Source: Kluyveromyces lactis (Eukaryota > Ascomycota > Saccharomycetes > Saccharomycetales > Saccharomycetaceae). Taken from it: a DNA stretch of 64,000 nucleotides. This document shows, one piece after another, positions 9,801-19,043 of this stretch; positions within the stretch are counted from its first letter, which is position 1; every line of letters starts with the position of its first letter. The notes under the pieces were generated by a model, which made no database searches, was not told the origin of the DNA, and was given only the letters and a program-made list of their open reading frames with translations. Made by a program: the position numbers and the translations under genes. The stretch lies in assembly GCF_000002515.2 (NCBI RefSeq), contig NC_006037.1, positions 992,001-1,056,000 on the forward strand. The letters are read 5' to 3'.

Positions 9801-11480
9801 TACTGGTAGCATAAACTTTCTGCAGTAATTAATCCATAAATCCATAACCGTTTCATCTTCTAGGTTATCTAGAATATTTTTTTCAGCTATGGCGCATATA
9901 TGTTCAACAAGTTTAGCATTAAGAATAATACGTGGACCGATGCTTTCAAATATTAGATGTGAATAATGAACGAGATTCTCTATCGTTTCAATTGGAGTCA
10001 AATTCTGTCGCCAGTCTTTATTGTAAAATACAAATTCTGTCCCTTGAATGTATTTGTAGTCTTTCCCCAAAGACCTATATTGCCTGATCAACCGATCTTG
10101 TTTAGTAGGAATTCCATTGTGAGATAACTTCAAAAGAGGTCGACAATGTTCTGAAATAGCTGAAGGGCTCAACTTTACAGTCAAGGGTTCGATCATGTTG
10201 TCAAACACCTCGAGAAGAGATTTCACGAGACTATCGTTCACGGCAAAGAACCGAGGATATTTGAATAGAGCATACAATCCTGGAACAAAGTGCCCATTGA
10301 CAAGTAACCTCTCTACTAGTTTCCATTTTGGTGATTTTTCAACAGTTTCTCGAAGTAGTGCTTCTTTTTCCTTCTCCGATATCCCAGTATCTGCCGCTGT
10401 ATTGGTTTTATCACCTTCCGTATTTTTCGAAATGGTATTGTCTTCGTCAGTAAGGACGGAGGCCATAGCTAACGGATTAAGAGATCCCTCCAAGGATTCC
10501 TTTTCCAATGTCGTCAGCTTCCTCTCTACAAACTCATCAATGTCAGTATCGTACGGGGTCAGGCAATCGAATATAGCAGCAAAAGAGACAAACCCGCCTT
10601 TAATTAGATGAACCACTAAATCGATGTAATTTGCATCTGGTTTACCATTATTAAGGTAATTTACTATCAACCTGGTAGCTATCGGATTACCACCTTGGTT
10701 CAATTGTTCATACCGTGAGCAGTTGGCCAAATTCGAAGATGGCCAGTAGTCTGTAGATTGCAAAAGCTCAAGAATAAACTCAAAATGGTGTACGACATGA
10801 TATGAAGACACTTGTAATAGTATATCCATGCACCTGATTGGGTCTAGCTTATATTTCCCCATAATATATTTCAACTGTTTACTGTAATATTGAACAGATT
10901 GGAATTTGTCAACATCTTCAAAAGCGATATTCAACAACGTTATCAGTTGACTGAAACCAGTAGAGCATTCTAGGAATAAATTTGGTTTTTGCAAAAGGAA
11001 GAACTCGGGAACGATGCTCTTTTTGAATGCGGACCAAAAATCTTTGGACCATCTTTCTGTACCCTTTGAAAGAATTTGGTCGTTCAAATAAATACACACC
11101 TCTAACTGAAGATCCTTGGCACACCCAACTAAATCATTAAACCCATTGTTCGCCTCCCAAGGGTATGAATTCGCTAACGAAACAAATAGCTCGAAGTTAT
11201 ATCTATCCTCGTTGCATAACGCACTAACTATTTTGCTGATAGCATCCAAATTTAAAAACTCCGATTCATCAGATTTCCCATTGATTAAGGAAAAAGCTTC
11301 CAGAAACAAATCATACACATAATCAGATTTCTGAGAACTGGCATCTAAGGAAAGGTACTGTGATATGATTGTTTCTACACCACGACTTGGTTCATCGAAA
11401 AACGTCTTGTCAAAATAAGTAACTTGTTCATCATTTGGAAGATTGGAAGCCAAATTATTCAAACAGTCGTACAATGCCAT
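6888..11480 (-). CDS. THO2: THO complex subunit Tho2
   Basis: A 1530-residue protein corresponding to S. cerevisiae Tho2 (about 1600), the largest subunit of the THO/TREX complex that links transcription elongation to mRNA export and prevents R-loops. It is mainly alpha-helical, with conserved blocks such as WKLVERLLVNGHFVPGLYALF, TPIETIENLVHY, and DLYYQLTEQLSFTLEDSN. A charged coiled segment (EEQQQLQDEMNLIKRYQDM, then Lys/Glu-rich) lies at about 1215-1270. The last 200 residues are disordered, Ser/Pro/Arg-rich with repeated LPSGPRK-type motifs, as expected for the RNA-binding tail. It is divergently transcribed from YSF3, the arrangement known in S. cerevisiae. Confidence 0.92.
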   Translation of the reverse strand: MALYDCLNNLASNLPNDEQVTYFDKTFFDEPSRGVETIISQYLSLDASSQKSDYVYDLFLEAFSLINGKSDESEFLNLDAISKIVSALCNEDRYNFELFVSLANSYPWEANNGFNDLVGCAKDLQLEVCIYLNDQILSKGTERWSKDFWSAFKKSIVPEFFLLQKPNLFLECSTGFSQLITLLNIAFEDVDKFQSVQYYSKQLKYIMGKYKLDPIRCMDILLQVSSYHVVHHFEFILELLQSTDYWPSSNLANCSRYEQLNQGGNPIATRLIVNYLNNGKPDANYIDLVVHLIKGGFVSFAAIFDCLTPYDTDIDEFVERKLTTLEKESLEGSLNPLAMASVLTDEDNTISKNTEGDKTNTAADTGISEKEKEALLRETVEKSPKWKLVERLLVNGHFVPGLYALFKYPRFFAVNDSLVKSLLEVFDNMIEPLTVKLSPSAISEHCRPLLKLSHNGIPTKQDRLIRQYRSLGKDYKYIQGTEFVFYNKDWRQNLTPIETIENLVHYSHLIFESIGPRIILNAKLVEHICAIAEKNILDNLEDETVMDLWINYCRKFMLPVLGLVEDEQFVANAIYSVMKHFPFERRYFMYHELSTKIAEDNIHVRLQFNKYQKRIRSLLKSLSIDNIAFKCRDVANFVSCNPLSTLDSILKQIENYDKVSELIVISAEFFSEFAYDVLQYTLLIKLTSERPTLQDDGITPKMWISRLSLFIAGLAKGCSKMSMSNIFVFLVKNLYKDPSLTLAILKELISQVAGIQTLYDVNWNTLLMISSGSFLKQIGRNLILDFRDKYYQPSKTIVNYLLELNAVSEMIIMLTNLNLKIQTDNNVHYKILSAKCDESNALLWSFIEMLKHILTEEQFKANILPFNVLIEKYQFPVEWAFDIWRHYFDTKLARSENDADEINEILYETDFKGINFENIDKRLFIDFWRLSLYDIRLEEDLYTKQKIIYEDKRKAAKVLKERHSLLSTIQTVKFDLSQHASVFEKTKNMIKMNKETWFPEFSRERITSFLQHCVVPRLIFSPFDAIFCATFITETFNIEEVIDILGQFTSSNILGTLLFSSTVNESSNIATFLKDIITKIENWRHTTLLDDDKIKPVIYDLYYQLTEQLSFTLEDSNYMSIRNTIQFLNAISEIFPVVDEHLELVLDTLDHLIEHEQREDIILPSNALKGHLKARLKNASKTSDFREVSAEEQQQLQDEMNLIKRYQDMKEAAKAEQSRKEEAELKEKEREKAKQQDAENGAATSSLTAPSMSSISNNSPSPSQVMDGFYKIEKYIKDAEYTRAIPLIYDSNTQSDFRKLIKAPGNISGFRNKLKILFEDYYHRVTSNPPDHYRSVFENFIQRCKSAPLPQTKTPGSMYEDEVVPVKPSSKYSGERWNSNTSSNRPIPSEPRKAASSRYQHGIASTTLPRAPANASKPPDTSSRPSGPASSGSSSRFQNTLPSGPRKDSSSNRSISNSNTSQLPSRPFNQGKKFVNTPSEPRKRQSDESYQSSSRFSNVKKPKLNDRSTNNQSPLPSGPKRQSGGSRYSR

Positions 11481-11775
11481 GATGAAAACAATTTACCGTG
11501 TGCCTAATTCAATTGGCAAATGCAAATACCCCTATTGCTCTTCCGTCACCAGGACGCTACAATCATGAGGTTGATGTTGCGCAATGTATGTGTTATATCT
11601 TTCACAGATTTTTAACATATTCAAATTCGATATTTGAAAAATGTCGGCATGGTGAGAATGGTAACTTGAATAGAGTTGATATCTCAAACAGGGATGAAAA
11701 GAGTCACAGCAGTCAGTATACTAGGTATTTGACTAAGTTAATGGTATCAGTGAGAACAATAGGAAGTTATAAACA

Positions 11776-12115
11776 ATGGTATGTACTTTTTTTTTCCAAT
11801 TTATGTGTAATATCCTATGCTGACCAATGATACTAACTACTGACTTAACTGCAGAGTAACAAAGTGAAAGAGGAACTGATATATGAAGATATGCGGAAGA
11901 AACATCCAGGGGTAGGGAGTGCTAGAACAACAAAGGAAGAGTGGTCTAATACGATAAGCAAGGACACATATGCCAGCTTGGCTATTCATCAGAACCTTTT
12001 AGAGTATTACACATTGGCGTCAGGATTCCCTTCCAAACGGGATGCCCAACTAACACTGTTACGAAAACTTGCAAACCCGCCAAAACCAATCAAAAGGGAT
12101 ATTGGAAACGATTAA
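11776..12115 (+). CDS. YSF3: SF3b complex subunit Ysf3 (SF3b10), spliced
   Basis: An 87-residue protein made from a 3-base first exon (the ATG at 11776-11778) and a second exon 11855-12115, beginning MSNKVKEELIYED. The family pattern G-x-G...TT-x-E-W, DT, LEYY-x-L-x-x-G and S-x-RD...LL is clear and matches the U2 snRNP SF3b10 subunit used in branch-point recognition. S. cerevisiae Ysf3 is 85 residues and also has an intron near its start. Without splicing the second exon has no ATG before residue 14 (codon at 11894), so the intron decides the start. It lies between THO2 and SRV2, as in S. cerevisiae except for the extra RRM gene that follows here. Confidence 0.9.
11779..11854 (+). other. Spliceosomal intron of YSF3
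   Basis: A 76-base intron placed exactly after the start codon. The 5' splice site is GTATGT (11779-11784), the branch site TACTAAC (11831-11837), and the 3' end is TGCAG at 11850-11854. All three match yeast consensus perfectly. A T-rich stretch follows the donor. Confidence 0.95.
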
Positions 12116-12254
12116 TGATTATTATAGATATTACACAAGTGTATTTGCAATATTTTTGTTGTTGGTACATGCGGTATTTAACGTGTATTTTATGTTAGGT
12201 GTATCGAAGTTAAAAAGCTATCGAAAACGCTTTCAGAGATTGTAATATATTTAA

Positions 12255-12896
12255 TTAAAGTTCTGGCTGCGAAGAAATCTCTGTTAAGATTCTTCTGCCA
12301 TCAATTTCGGCCTGGTTGAACCTCTTGTGTAACGTTTCTAAATCCATGTTGGAAGCAAACACCTCAGCGTGGGCTGAACCAGTAGGAAGATCGATAACTT
12401 TCAAGTCTGTAACTTTGCAGTTGCCCATCTGTTGTAACACTCTTTGTAAATTAGAAGGGTTCGTTCCTATCGGCAAATTTCGTATCTTTAAACATTTCAA
12501 ACTCTCTTTCAATGAAATAACCAACTTCTTATTATTACTGTTATCACTATTGTTTCGTTGCTTAGATCTAGCTCTATTCTTCAAATTATGAAGCAAATTG
12601 ACACGTTTGTTCGATTGAATTTGTTGCTTATTCTTATCTGAGCTGGCTTTCATTTTATTGCCCTGCAAATCAGCAGCTAACACAAGTTTACCACCAAGAA
12701 ATGTCAATCCAGTCTTTGCTTTGGCCTTTTCTGCCTTTGCTTTCTCTGCCCTTTCCAAAGTCTGCTTCTTCTGTAATACGGGATTTTGGCCACTAGAATT
12801 TCCAACACGCCCAAACAACGAGTTAGAACCTTTCCCTACACCTTTTCCTCCCCCATTCCTGGACTTCGAATTACCATTCCGATGCTGCGATGCCAT
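12255..12896 (-). CDS. RRM-domain RNA-binding protein, unassigned
   Basis: A 213-residue basic protein starting MASQHRNGNS (ATG at 12896). The N-terminal half is Gly/Asn/Lys-rich and disordered, with an Ala/Lys/Glu helix (ERAEKAKAEKAKAK). The C-terminal 85 residues look like one RRM: an RNP2-like strand LKIRNLP, a helix (NLQRVLQQMG), strands around LKVIDLPTG and AHAEVFAS, then a second helix. The RNP1 aromatic positions are poor. A disordered basic N-terminus plus one RRM recalls REF/Aly mRNA-export adaptors, and the gene lies beside THO2 and YSF3, but neither point proves the function. I do not recognise an S. cerevisiae ortholog at this place. It is divergent from SRV2. Confidence 0.6.
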   Translation of the reverse strand: MASQHRNGNSKSRNGGGKGVGKGSNSLFGRVGNSSGQNPVLQKKQTLERAEKAKAEKAKAKTGLTFLGGKLVLAADLQGNKMKASSDKNKQQIQSNKRVNLLHNLKNRARSKQRNNSDNSNNKKLVISLKESLKCLKIRNLPIGTNPSNLQRVLQQMGNCKVTDLKVIDLPTGSAHAEVFASNMDLETLHKRFNQAEIDGRRILTEISSQPEL

Positions 12897-13269
12897 ATTT
12901 ACAATAAAGGACACACAACAGAATTCTCCTTTGCTATCTTAACCAGAAAAAGTAAGACCGTACTAATTTCCTGAATCGTAAGAAAAATGAAACAGAGTAC
13001 CACAGTCGTATAGTAACCTGATGTTTCCTTTCGTAACATAAGTTAACATCTTAACCTACCATTCCAGAGTTTTTCGTCAACTTTGTTCTCAATGGTCACT
13101 TTTACATGTTCATCAGAGACACTTTTAAGGAATCAAGAAAAAACAAAAAAATAATAGAAGAGAAACATTTTAATAGGGGCATTTGCTCTGATTTTGGTGT
13201 ATGAAAGGCTTCCAATACGGACGGTGAACTGTAATCAGGACGTTTGAGTGGATTGAAGCAAGTTGGAAA
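12897..13269. other. Divergent promoter region, RRM gene and SRV2
   Basis: About 370 bases between the divergent starts of the RRM gene and SRV2. A poly-A-rich stretch occurs near 13135-13155. No gene seen. Confidence 0.5.
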
Positions 13270-14913
13270 ATGACTGAAACAAATTTCTCAGTGCAGGGGT
13301 ACAATTTGGTAAAACTTTTGAAGAGATTGGAGGATGCTACTGCCAGATTGGAGGATGTTACGATTTATCAAGAAGGCTATGTTCAATCCAAGTTTGGCTT
13401 AGAGAAAGACGGTAAGGTTGATGGGTTCGCTGATTCTGTTACTGCTTCTTCTGCTGAAAGAATTGCTAGTGCAGGTTCAGGCGCATCAGCAGCTTCTAAA
13501 GAAGCCGCAACACCGGTAGCAACAGCACCAAACAGTACTGGTGAATCGAAGGAGGAAGAACCGAAATCAATTCAAGAATTTAAGCATTTCATTGAACAGA
13601 ACGTTGATCCTTTGGTTAAATTATCCGCTGAAATTGATCCTACTGTTGAAAAAGCTGTGGTGTTTTTAGCCAACGCTTTCAAAGCTCAGTTGGTGTTTTT
13701 AAAGGCAGCAGTACAATCAAAGAAGCCAGACTTTTCGTCATCTGCATTCGTGAAAGGTTTGACCCCAATTAACGAGAACATCTTCTCTATTGGTGAGTTG
13801 AAAGAGGAGAACCGTAACAGTAAGTATTTCGCTCATTTGAATGCTATCTCTGAGGGATCACCACTGTTCTCATGGATTGCTGGATCTACACCTGTGTCTA
13901 CTATCACTGATTTCAAGGACGCTGCCCAGTTTTGGACAAATAGAATCTTGAAAGAATTCAGAAGCACTGATCCTAAATCCGTTGAATGGGTCCAACAATT
14001 TTTGTCCGTTTTCGATAGCTTGAAGCTGTACGTTAAGGAATACCATACCACAGGTGTGACTTGGAACGACACTACTGGTGAGGATTTCGAAACCGTATAC
14101 GAAAGAGTTTCCAACGAGGGATCCGGAGCTTCTTCTTCTGGTGCTACTTCCAGTGAGCCGCATAGTTCAGGCGCCGGAGCTCCTCCACCTCCACCTCCAC
14201 CTCCTCCGGCTTCCGTATTCGAAGTCAATGAACAATCAAAAGAACAAGAATCTGGTGGAATCGGTGCTGTGTTTGCTGAGTTAAACCAAGGTGAAAACAT
14301 CACTAAATCCTTAAAGAAAGTAGAAAAGTCTCAGCAAACACATAAGAACCCAGAACTTCGTGCCTCAGGGAAGGTTTCTGACAAAGCTGTTCCTCCACCT
14401 AAACCAAAGAAACCATCTACTCTGAAGACTAAGAAGCCTCCAAGAAAGGAATTGATCGGTAATAAATGGTTTATTGAAAATTATGAAGATGAAGCCGAAC
14501 CGTTAGTGATCGAAACTAAAATTGACGAATCTGTTTTCATCGGTAAATGTGTCAACACATTGGTACAAATCAAAGGTAAGGTCAACGCAGTTACTGTCAA
14601 TGAAACAGAAAAATGCAGTTTAGTGCTAGATTCTTCCATCAGTGGTGTGGATATTATTAAATGTTTGAGATTTGGTATTCAAGTGGAAAACACCCTGCCA
14701 CAAATCACCATCGACGCGTCTGATAGCGGCTCCATTTATTTGAGTAAAAACTCTTTACAGGCTCAAATTTTCACCTCTTCTAGCACTGGTATTAACATCA
14801 ACACTCCAACTGGTCCCGATGGTGACTTCGTTGAAGTTCCACTTCCAGAACAGATGATACACACTTTCGTCGAAGGTAAACTACAAACCAAGATTTACGA
14901 ACATGCTGGTTGA
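13270..14913 (+). CDS. SRV2: Cyclase-associated protein (CAP/Srv2)
   Basis: A 547-residue CAP protein (S. cerevisiae 526), which binds adenylate cyclase and recycles actin monomers with cofilin. Residues 10-40 form the coiled N-terminus with RLE-type heptads ([15 protein letters not shown]) that docks on cyclase and drives oligomerisation. A low-complexity Ala/Ser linker follows, then the helical folded domain at about 100-260 ([26 protein letters not shown] is within it). A polyproline run at about 302-313 binds profilin and SH3 proteins. A WH2-like region comes next, and the beta-helical CARP domain ends the protein (NKWFIENY..., [19 protein letters not shown]-like C-terminus). Downstream NAM9 is convergent. 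Confidence 0.95.
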   Translation: MTETNFSVQGYNLVKLLKRLEDATARLEDVTIYQEGYVQSKFGLEKDGKVDGFADSVTASSAERIASAGSGASAASKEAATPVATAPNSTGESKEEEPKSIQEFKHFIEQNVDPLVKLSAEIDPTVEKAVVFLANAFKAQLVFLKAAVQSKKPDFSSSAFVKGLTPINENIFSIGELKEENRNSKYFAHLNAISEGSPLFSWIAGSTPVSTITDFKDAAQFWTNRILKEFRSTDPKSVEWVQQFLSVFDSLKLYVKEYHTTGVTWNDTTGEDFETVYERVSNEGSGASSSGATSSEPHSSGAGAPPPPPPPPPASVFEVNEQSKEQESGGIGAVFAELNQGENITKSLKKVEKSQQTHKNPELRASGKVSDKAVPPPKPKKPSTLKTKKPPRKELIGNKWFIENYEDEAEPLVIETKIDESVFIGKCVNTLVQIKGKVNAVTVNETEKCSLVLDSSISGVDIIKCLRFGIQVENTLPQITIDASDSGSIYLSKNSLQAQIFTSSSTGININTPTGPDGDFVEVPLPEQMIHTFVEGKLQTKIYEHAG

Positions 14914-15119
14914 ATATCTGAATAGTATATCTTCTCGTTACTGGGTGTTAGTTTATTCTTTACTCATTAGAACATATAAATATATATATATAATTAATAT
15001 AATATGATACGATAAAATAATGATAATAATATGTACAAGGTTTCCAAGATACACCATTCTTTTTAAATTGTCATAGTCACAGTGTATCCATTCTTTCGTG
15101 TGTATTTGTTTTCGTCAAC

Positions 15120-16568
15120 TTATTTACCCCTTCTCACATAGTACATGTATGAACGTTCATGTACAGGTAAGCCGAATGGAGTAATAACTTCAGATTGACC
15201 TGGACGTGCAACAGGGTCTCTTAAGTAGACCGCATGACATGTCTTGAATGATATTTCCAAATGGTGTGGTAGAATGGCGAATGGTGCTAAGAAGGGTCTT
15301 GGTTTCCACGGAGTGAAATATGGTTTAGATGGATCGTTACGACCAAACACACCCTTTTGCCATGGTAAATTGATAGCTTTTTGAGCAGCTGGTTCGTTTT
15401 CCAATAGTTCAGGAACATTGATCTTTTGATGCAATGGTAACTTTTCAGCCCACTTAGCATCGTATGGAATATCAACAGAATCAACGGATGCCATCTTGTC
15501 ATTATAATGTTCTCTGACCACGGTTTCATAGAAATGTCTCAAATCAACTATAGTATGATTGATGGCTCTGAATTTTTTCTTTAAGGCATCGTTTGTGTTA
15601 TCAACAGGTTTAGTTATTCCTGTAGCCACCTTTAGCAATTCACCTTGTTCATTAGGAATTTCAGCCAAAGGCTTCCCTGCTATCGTTTCCACAGCCTTGG
15701 CAGACTTGACTTCTCTATAAATTTCGAATCCTTTAGCTGCCAAATTTTCGTTATTGTAAAATTCGCCCAAGAAATCTTTTACTGCCAATTTTTCTACATC
15801 GTTAACGCGGTTAACGGTAGAAAAGATCTTAGCTAACAAATACTCGTTACTGGTTTGGTCTAATTCTTTCCTCATTTGAATGTGCATGGTTTTGTTGTAG
15901 TTTTCGAGGAAGGATAAAAATTCCTGTTTCTTTGGATCGTTACTATCCATAGTTCTTAGTTTTTCGATCTTTTCATCCCAGAACTTTCTAGGATTCTTTC
16001 TAGCCTCTAGAATATATTTGTTCCATAGGAAAATTTGGGTATTATCCACTTTCAAAGCTTCCTTCAAGCTAGGTTTCTTGGCACCAAGAGCTTGTAGCAC
16101 TTTTTCGGGTCTGACGTTGAAAACATCACCAGCTTTCAAGGCATATCCCGGAGAAGTAATCTTTACACCATTCACATGGACGTTGCCATGTAAAATAAAC
16201 TGACGAGCTTGTCTCACTGACGAGGCAAACATAGCTCTAAACAAAGCAAAGTCTAGCCTTTTCTCTAGTACAGCGTATGTTTGTAATAGAATGGGCGTCG
16301 GTTCGATATCACCACCCCTTAGAGAAGCATCTAATTGAGCCACAGAGTTTAGCTGAGGCTCGAAAACAGACTGCCACCTACTCTCTGTTAAATGTTCGCC
16401 ATGGTAGGCACGAGTTTCCTGTTTAGAAGTCCATTTCTGTTGGTATAGTGTTTTCGATCTAAAACTGACCTGAGATTTCTTATACAAGTTGAACAAATTG
16501 TACTTGTTAAAAGAGGTACGAACCTTCCCTCTGGACAAAGAGTTCAGAAGTACAGCTTTCCTAGGCAT
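15120..16568 (-). CDS. NAM9: Mitochondrial small ribosomal subunit protein uS4m
   Basis: A 482-residue protein closely matching S. cerevisiae Nam9 (486 residues), the S4-family subunit of the mitochondrial ribosome. The N-terminus MPRKAVLLNSLSRGKVRTSF is nearly the same as in S. cerevisiae. The S4 RNA-binding fold lies at about 90-175 (RLDFALFRAMFASSVRQARQ, LHGNVHVNGVKI, LKAGDVFNV). The C-terminal block (HHLEISFKTCHAVYLRDPVA, PGQSEVITPF) is the yeast-specific extension and is strongly conserved. Convergent with SRV2 and divergent from EAF7, exactly as on S. cerevisiae chromosome XIV. Confidence 0.95.
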   Translation of the reverse strand: MPRKAVLLNSLSRGKVRTSFNKYNLFNLYKKSQVSFRSKTLYQQKWTSKQETRAYHGEHLTESRWQSVFEPQLNSVAQLDASLRGGDIEPTPILLQTYAVLEKRLDFALFRAMFASSVRQARQFILHGNVHVNGVKITSPGYALKAGDVFNVRPEKVLQALGAKKPSLKEALKVDNTQIFLWNKYILEARKNPRKFWDEKIEKLRTMDSNDPKKQEFLSFLENYNKTMHIQMRKELDQTSNEYLLAKIFSTVNRVNDVEKLAVKDFLGEFYNNENLAAKGFEIYREVKSAKAVETIAGKPLAEIPNEQGELLKVATGITKPVDNTNDALKKKFRAINHTIVDLRHFYETVVREHYNDKMASVDSVDIPYDAKWAEKLPLHQKINVPELLENEPAAQKAINLPWQKGVFGRNDPSKPYFTPWKPRPFLAPFAILPHHLEISFKTCHAVYLRDPVARPGQSEVITPFGLPVHERSYMYYVRRGK

Positions 16569-16959
16569 TGCTGGTCTTTTTCTTCACAATGTATTGACAA
16601 AACTAACCAGAATTGACTGCTTACGGACTCTTCGAAATGGAAATACATTGCATATCCGAACTACCTGCATAATATTTTTCAATCAAACGCTATCTAATGC
16701 TTGAAGCTTTCCGATATTGAAAAATTTTTAGAGGAATTTCGTGACATATGATATCAAATATTAGCATTCATAGTTTAGAAAGATGAGAAACACCATAGAA
16801 CCATATTGAGATGGACTGGCGAAGATGGTATCAAGCCTCATACGATCTGCTTTATCAGCGATCTTGATAGGAACTTTATTATATCAATTGCAAGAACGTT
16901 CTTTTGGTGTATAAGGTTGTGATACTTCAGATAAAAGTAATACGATACGGTTCACTGCG
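16569..16959. other. Divergent promoter region, NAM9 and EAF7
   Basis: About 390 bases shared by the two divergent genes, with an RRPE-like element at 16718-16729. No gene seen. Confidence 0.5.
16718..16729 (+). promoter_or_regulatory. RRPE-like element
   Basis: TGAAAAATTTTT, a match to the ribosomal RNA processing element consensus, 150 bases upstream of NAM9 (minus) and 230 upstream of EAF7 (plus). Given its position it more plausibly serves the ribosomal-protein gene NAM9. Motif match only. Confidence 0.4.
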
Positions 16960-18168
16960 ATGTCCGCTGTAAAGATAGAATCACCTAGAGGGCAAACATG
17001 GAGTAAAGTGGAGGAAATAAGGCTGTTTAAATGGATGATGCTGTTCAAACCTGCAGGAATACATAAACACTTCCATATGGTGTGTTTGCTTGAGCGATTG
17101 AACAAGCCAGATCAGTATCCAATCAAACTTTTGCAAAGCGATAAAGGCAGCTCAGATAAAGTGTTTTCTGGGGAGGACGTTTGGGAACAATTGAGTCGGT
17201 ACTATAATTTAGAGAAGGCAGATGAAGTAGAGAACCAGCCATACCCTGAATTTTATAATGATGACGGACCAACCGAAACTACAAACAAAAAGACAGAAGG
17301 GGACGCTCAACTAGATAATGATGATGACAGTGACAATGATGTTGACAATTGTGACGAGCTTAAGAGAAATATAATACCATTACAAAATAGACTCCAGCAA
17401 GAGACGGAATTTGAACTATCGTGGGAAGATTATGGAGAACTTATGTTAGAACATGCTAGGGATCATGAGGTGGAAGATATTAAGCAAGAGGAGACCGCTT
17501 CTGCGGATGACAAGGCAAAACTGAAGGGTGCGGAATCACAGGATACGCAAGTAGAACAAGAGTCAGAAGAGCCACGGGAACGAGAAAAGGATATCGATGA
17601 AAAGGATACTGAGCAAAATAATGTACAGGCGAAACAAGAAATGGCGACCACTCCGCCAGTCAGTGTTGGAGAATCTGTGAGCGAACTGGCGAATGAACCT
17701 GTCGATGAACCTGTCGATGCTCATAAGAAACCAAGGACAAGACGCTCTACAAGGTTGACACGTTCACAAAAGCGAGGCATTGATGACGAAAGTGAAAACA
17801 AAGAAGACCAACCCCATGGCGGAAACACCGATGAAAAGGAAGATGTCGAACACGATACAGAAGGGAGATCTGGTAGCGAAAAAGAATCGACTGCTGATGC
17901 CGCAGATACTACAGCTACAAAACAAGTCACATTTGCTGATGAATCTGAAGGTGCTGCCAAGGAATCAGCTAATTCGCCGACAGGGAAAGCAGAAGAGAAC
18001 GAAACGGAATCATCTCAACAGCCGCGCCCTAAGAAACAAAAAGTTGCCGCTGCGGAGGAAGTTCCTGAAGATCTTGCCGACGTGGATTCTCCAGCTAGGA
18101 GAACAAGAAGAAAATCCATAACAAAACCAACTACAAGGCTCTCGAGCAGGCTTAGAAGCAGGAAGTAG
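16960..18168 (+). CDS. EAF7: NuA4 histone acetyltransferase subunit Eaf7
   Basis: A 402-residue protein (S. cerevisiae 425) of the CT20/MRGBP family, which forms the Eaf3-Eaf5-Eaf7 module of NuA4. The conserved domain is the first 90 residues: WSKVEEIRLFKWMMLFKPAG, HFHMVCLLERLN, VWEQLSRYYNL and PYPEF. The remainder is highly charged, with acidic and Glu/Lys tracts, and ends in basic RRTRRKSITKPTTR and LSSRLRSRK segments, typical of the family's disordered tail. Location between NAM9 and FPR1 matches S. cerevisiae. Confidence 0.92.
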   Translation: MSAVKIESPRGQTWSKVEEIRLFKWMMLFKPAGIHKHFHMVCLLERLNKPDQYPIKLLQSDKGSSDKVFSGEDVWEQLSRYYNLEKADEVENQPYPEFYNDDGPTETTNKKTEGDAQLDNDDDSDNDVDNCDELKRNIIPLQNRLQQETEFELSWEDYGELMLEHARDHEVEDIKQEETASADDKAKLKGAESQDTQVEQESEEPREREKDIDEKDTEQNNVQAKQEMATTPPVSVGESVSELANEPVDEPVDAHKKPRTRRSTRLTRSQKRGIDDESENKEDQPHGGNTDEKEDVEHDTEGRSGSEKESTADAADTTATKQVTFADESEGAAKESANSPTGKAEENETESSQQPRPKKQKVAAAEEVPEDLADVDSPARRTRRKSITKPTTRLSSRLRSRK

Positions 18169-18466
18169 TTGTTCTTGATTGTTTTTTCAATAATGCAATA
18201 ACAACATAATATAGCTAATGGTTTATATTATAGGCATTTCGTTGATGTACAAAAATTGAATGTTAAAATGGAAGCATACAAACACTACGGCTACAATTTG
18301 ATAGCAATTCCCATGTTGAAAGGTTGATGAGAAGGTACGGAAAGATGTAAAGCTATAATAATAATAATGGATGGGACCAATTGGAAGGAATCAAGGGAGA
18401 AACCAAAGAAAAAATGTGAAGGAAATTAATAGTATGTGTTTTATTCAGAAGAATGACATTATACAT

Positions 18467-18811
18467 CTAGTTAATCTTCAACAATTCAACATCAAAGACT
18501 AAAGTAGCATTTGGTGGGATCAAACCTGGGAAACCACGTGGACCATAAGCGTATGGGCCTGGGATAGTTAGTCTTGCCTTTTCACCAACGGACAACTTTG
18601 GAATAGCAGCATCCCAACCCTTGATAACTTGACCTACACCAATGTTACATTGGAATGGAGAACCTCTATCAACGGAAGAATCAAACTTTTGACCGTTTTC
18701 CAAAGTACCAGTGTAATGGATTGTTACCAAATCGCCTGGTTTTGGGAAGTTGGTACTGTCACCTGGTGATAATCTTAGAATTTGAACGTTACCTTCAATT
18801 GTTTCGGACAT
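18467..18811 (-). CDS. FPR1: FKBP12 peptidyl-prolyl isomerase
   Basis: A 114-residue FK506- and rapamycin-binding protein, the same length as S. cerevisiae Fpr1. It catalyses proline cis-trans isomerisation and is the receptor through which rapamycin inhibits TORC1. Motifs include [53 protein letters not shown] and FDVELL, which hold the drug-binding aromatic residues. Codon usage is strongly biased, as for an abundant protein. Convergent with EAF7. Confidence 0.97.
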   Translation of the reverse strand: MSETIEGNVQILRLSPGDSTNFPKPGDLVTIHYTGTLENGQKFDSSVDRGSPFQCNIGVGQVIKGWDAAIPKLSVGEKARLTIPGPYAYGPRGFPGLIPPNATLVFDVELLKIN

Positions 18812-19037
18812 TGTTTCTGCTGTTTGATGTGTGATAGCTGAGTTATTTTAAAACTGCAATACAATAACGGATTAAACTGACACAAAATAGCACTCAATTG
18901 GCCTCGTAATTGCAACAGTTTCGTGTAGAATGTAGGAATCCTTATTATAGAAATGAAAACTTTTTGTTTTCTGAACGATAATGATTTCTAGAAGCAGTGG
19001 TAACGTATTTAATGACTTCAAGACTTTCAGCATTTGT

Positions 19038-19043
19038 CACGTG
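19038..19043. promoter_or_regulatory. CACGTG site (GTCACGTGAC palindrome)
   Basis: Perfect 10-base palindrome GTCACGTGAC about 230 bases upstream of FPR1, a Cbf1/Pho4-type E-box. Motif match only. Confidence 0.4.

Noticed and set aside
11498-11830. 110-codon ORF upstream of and across the YSF3 intron
   Set aside because: It covers the THO2-YSF3 promoter and the intron; the intron signals explain the region better.
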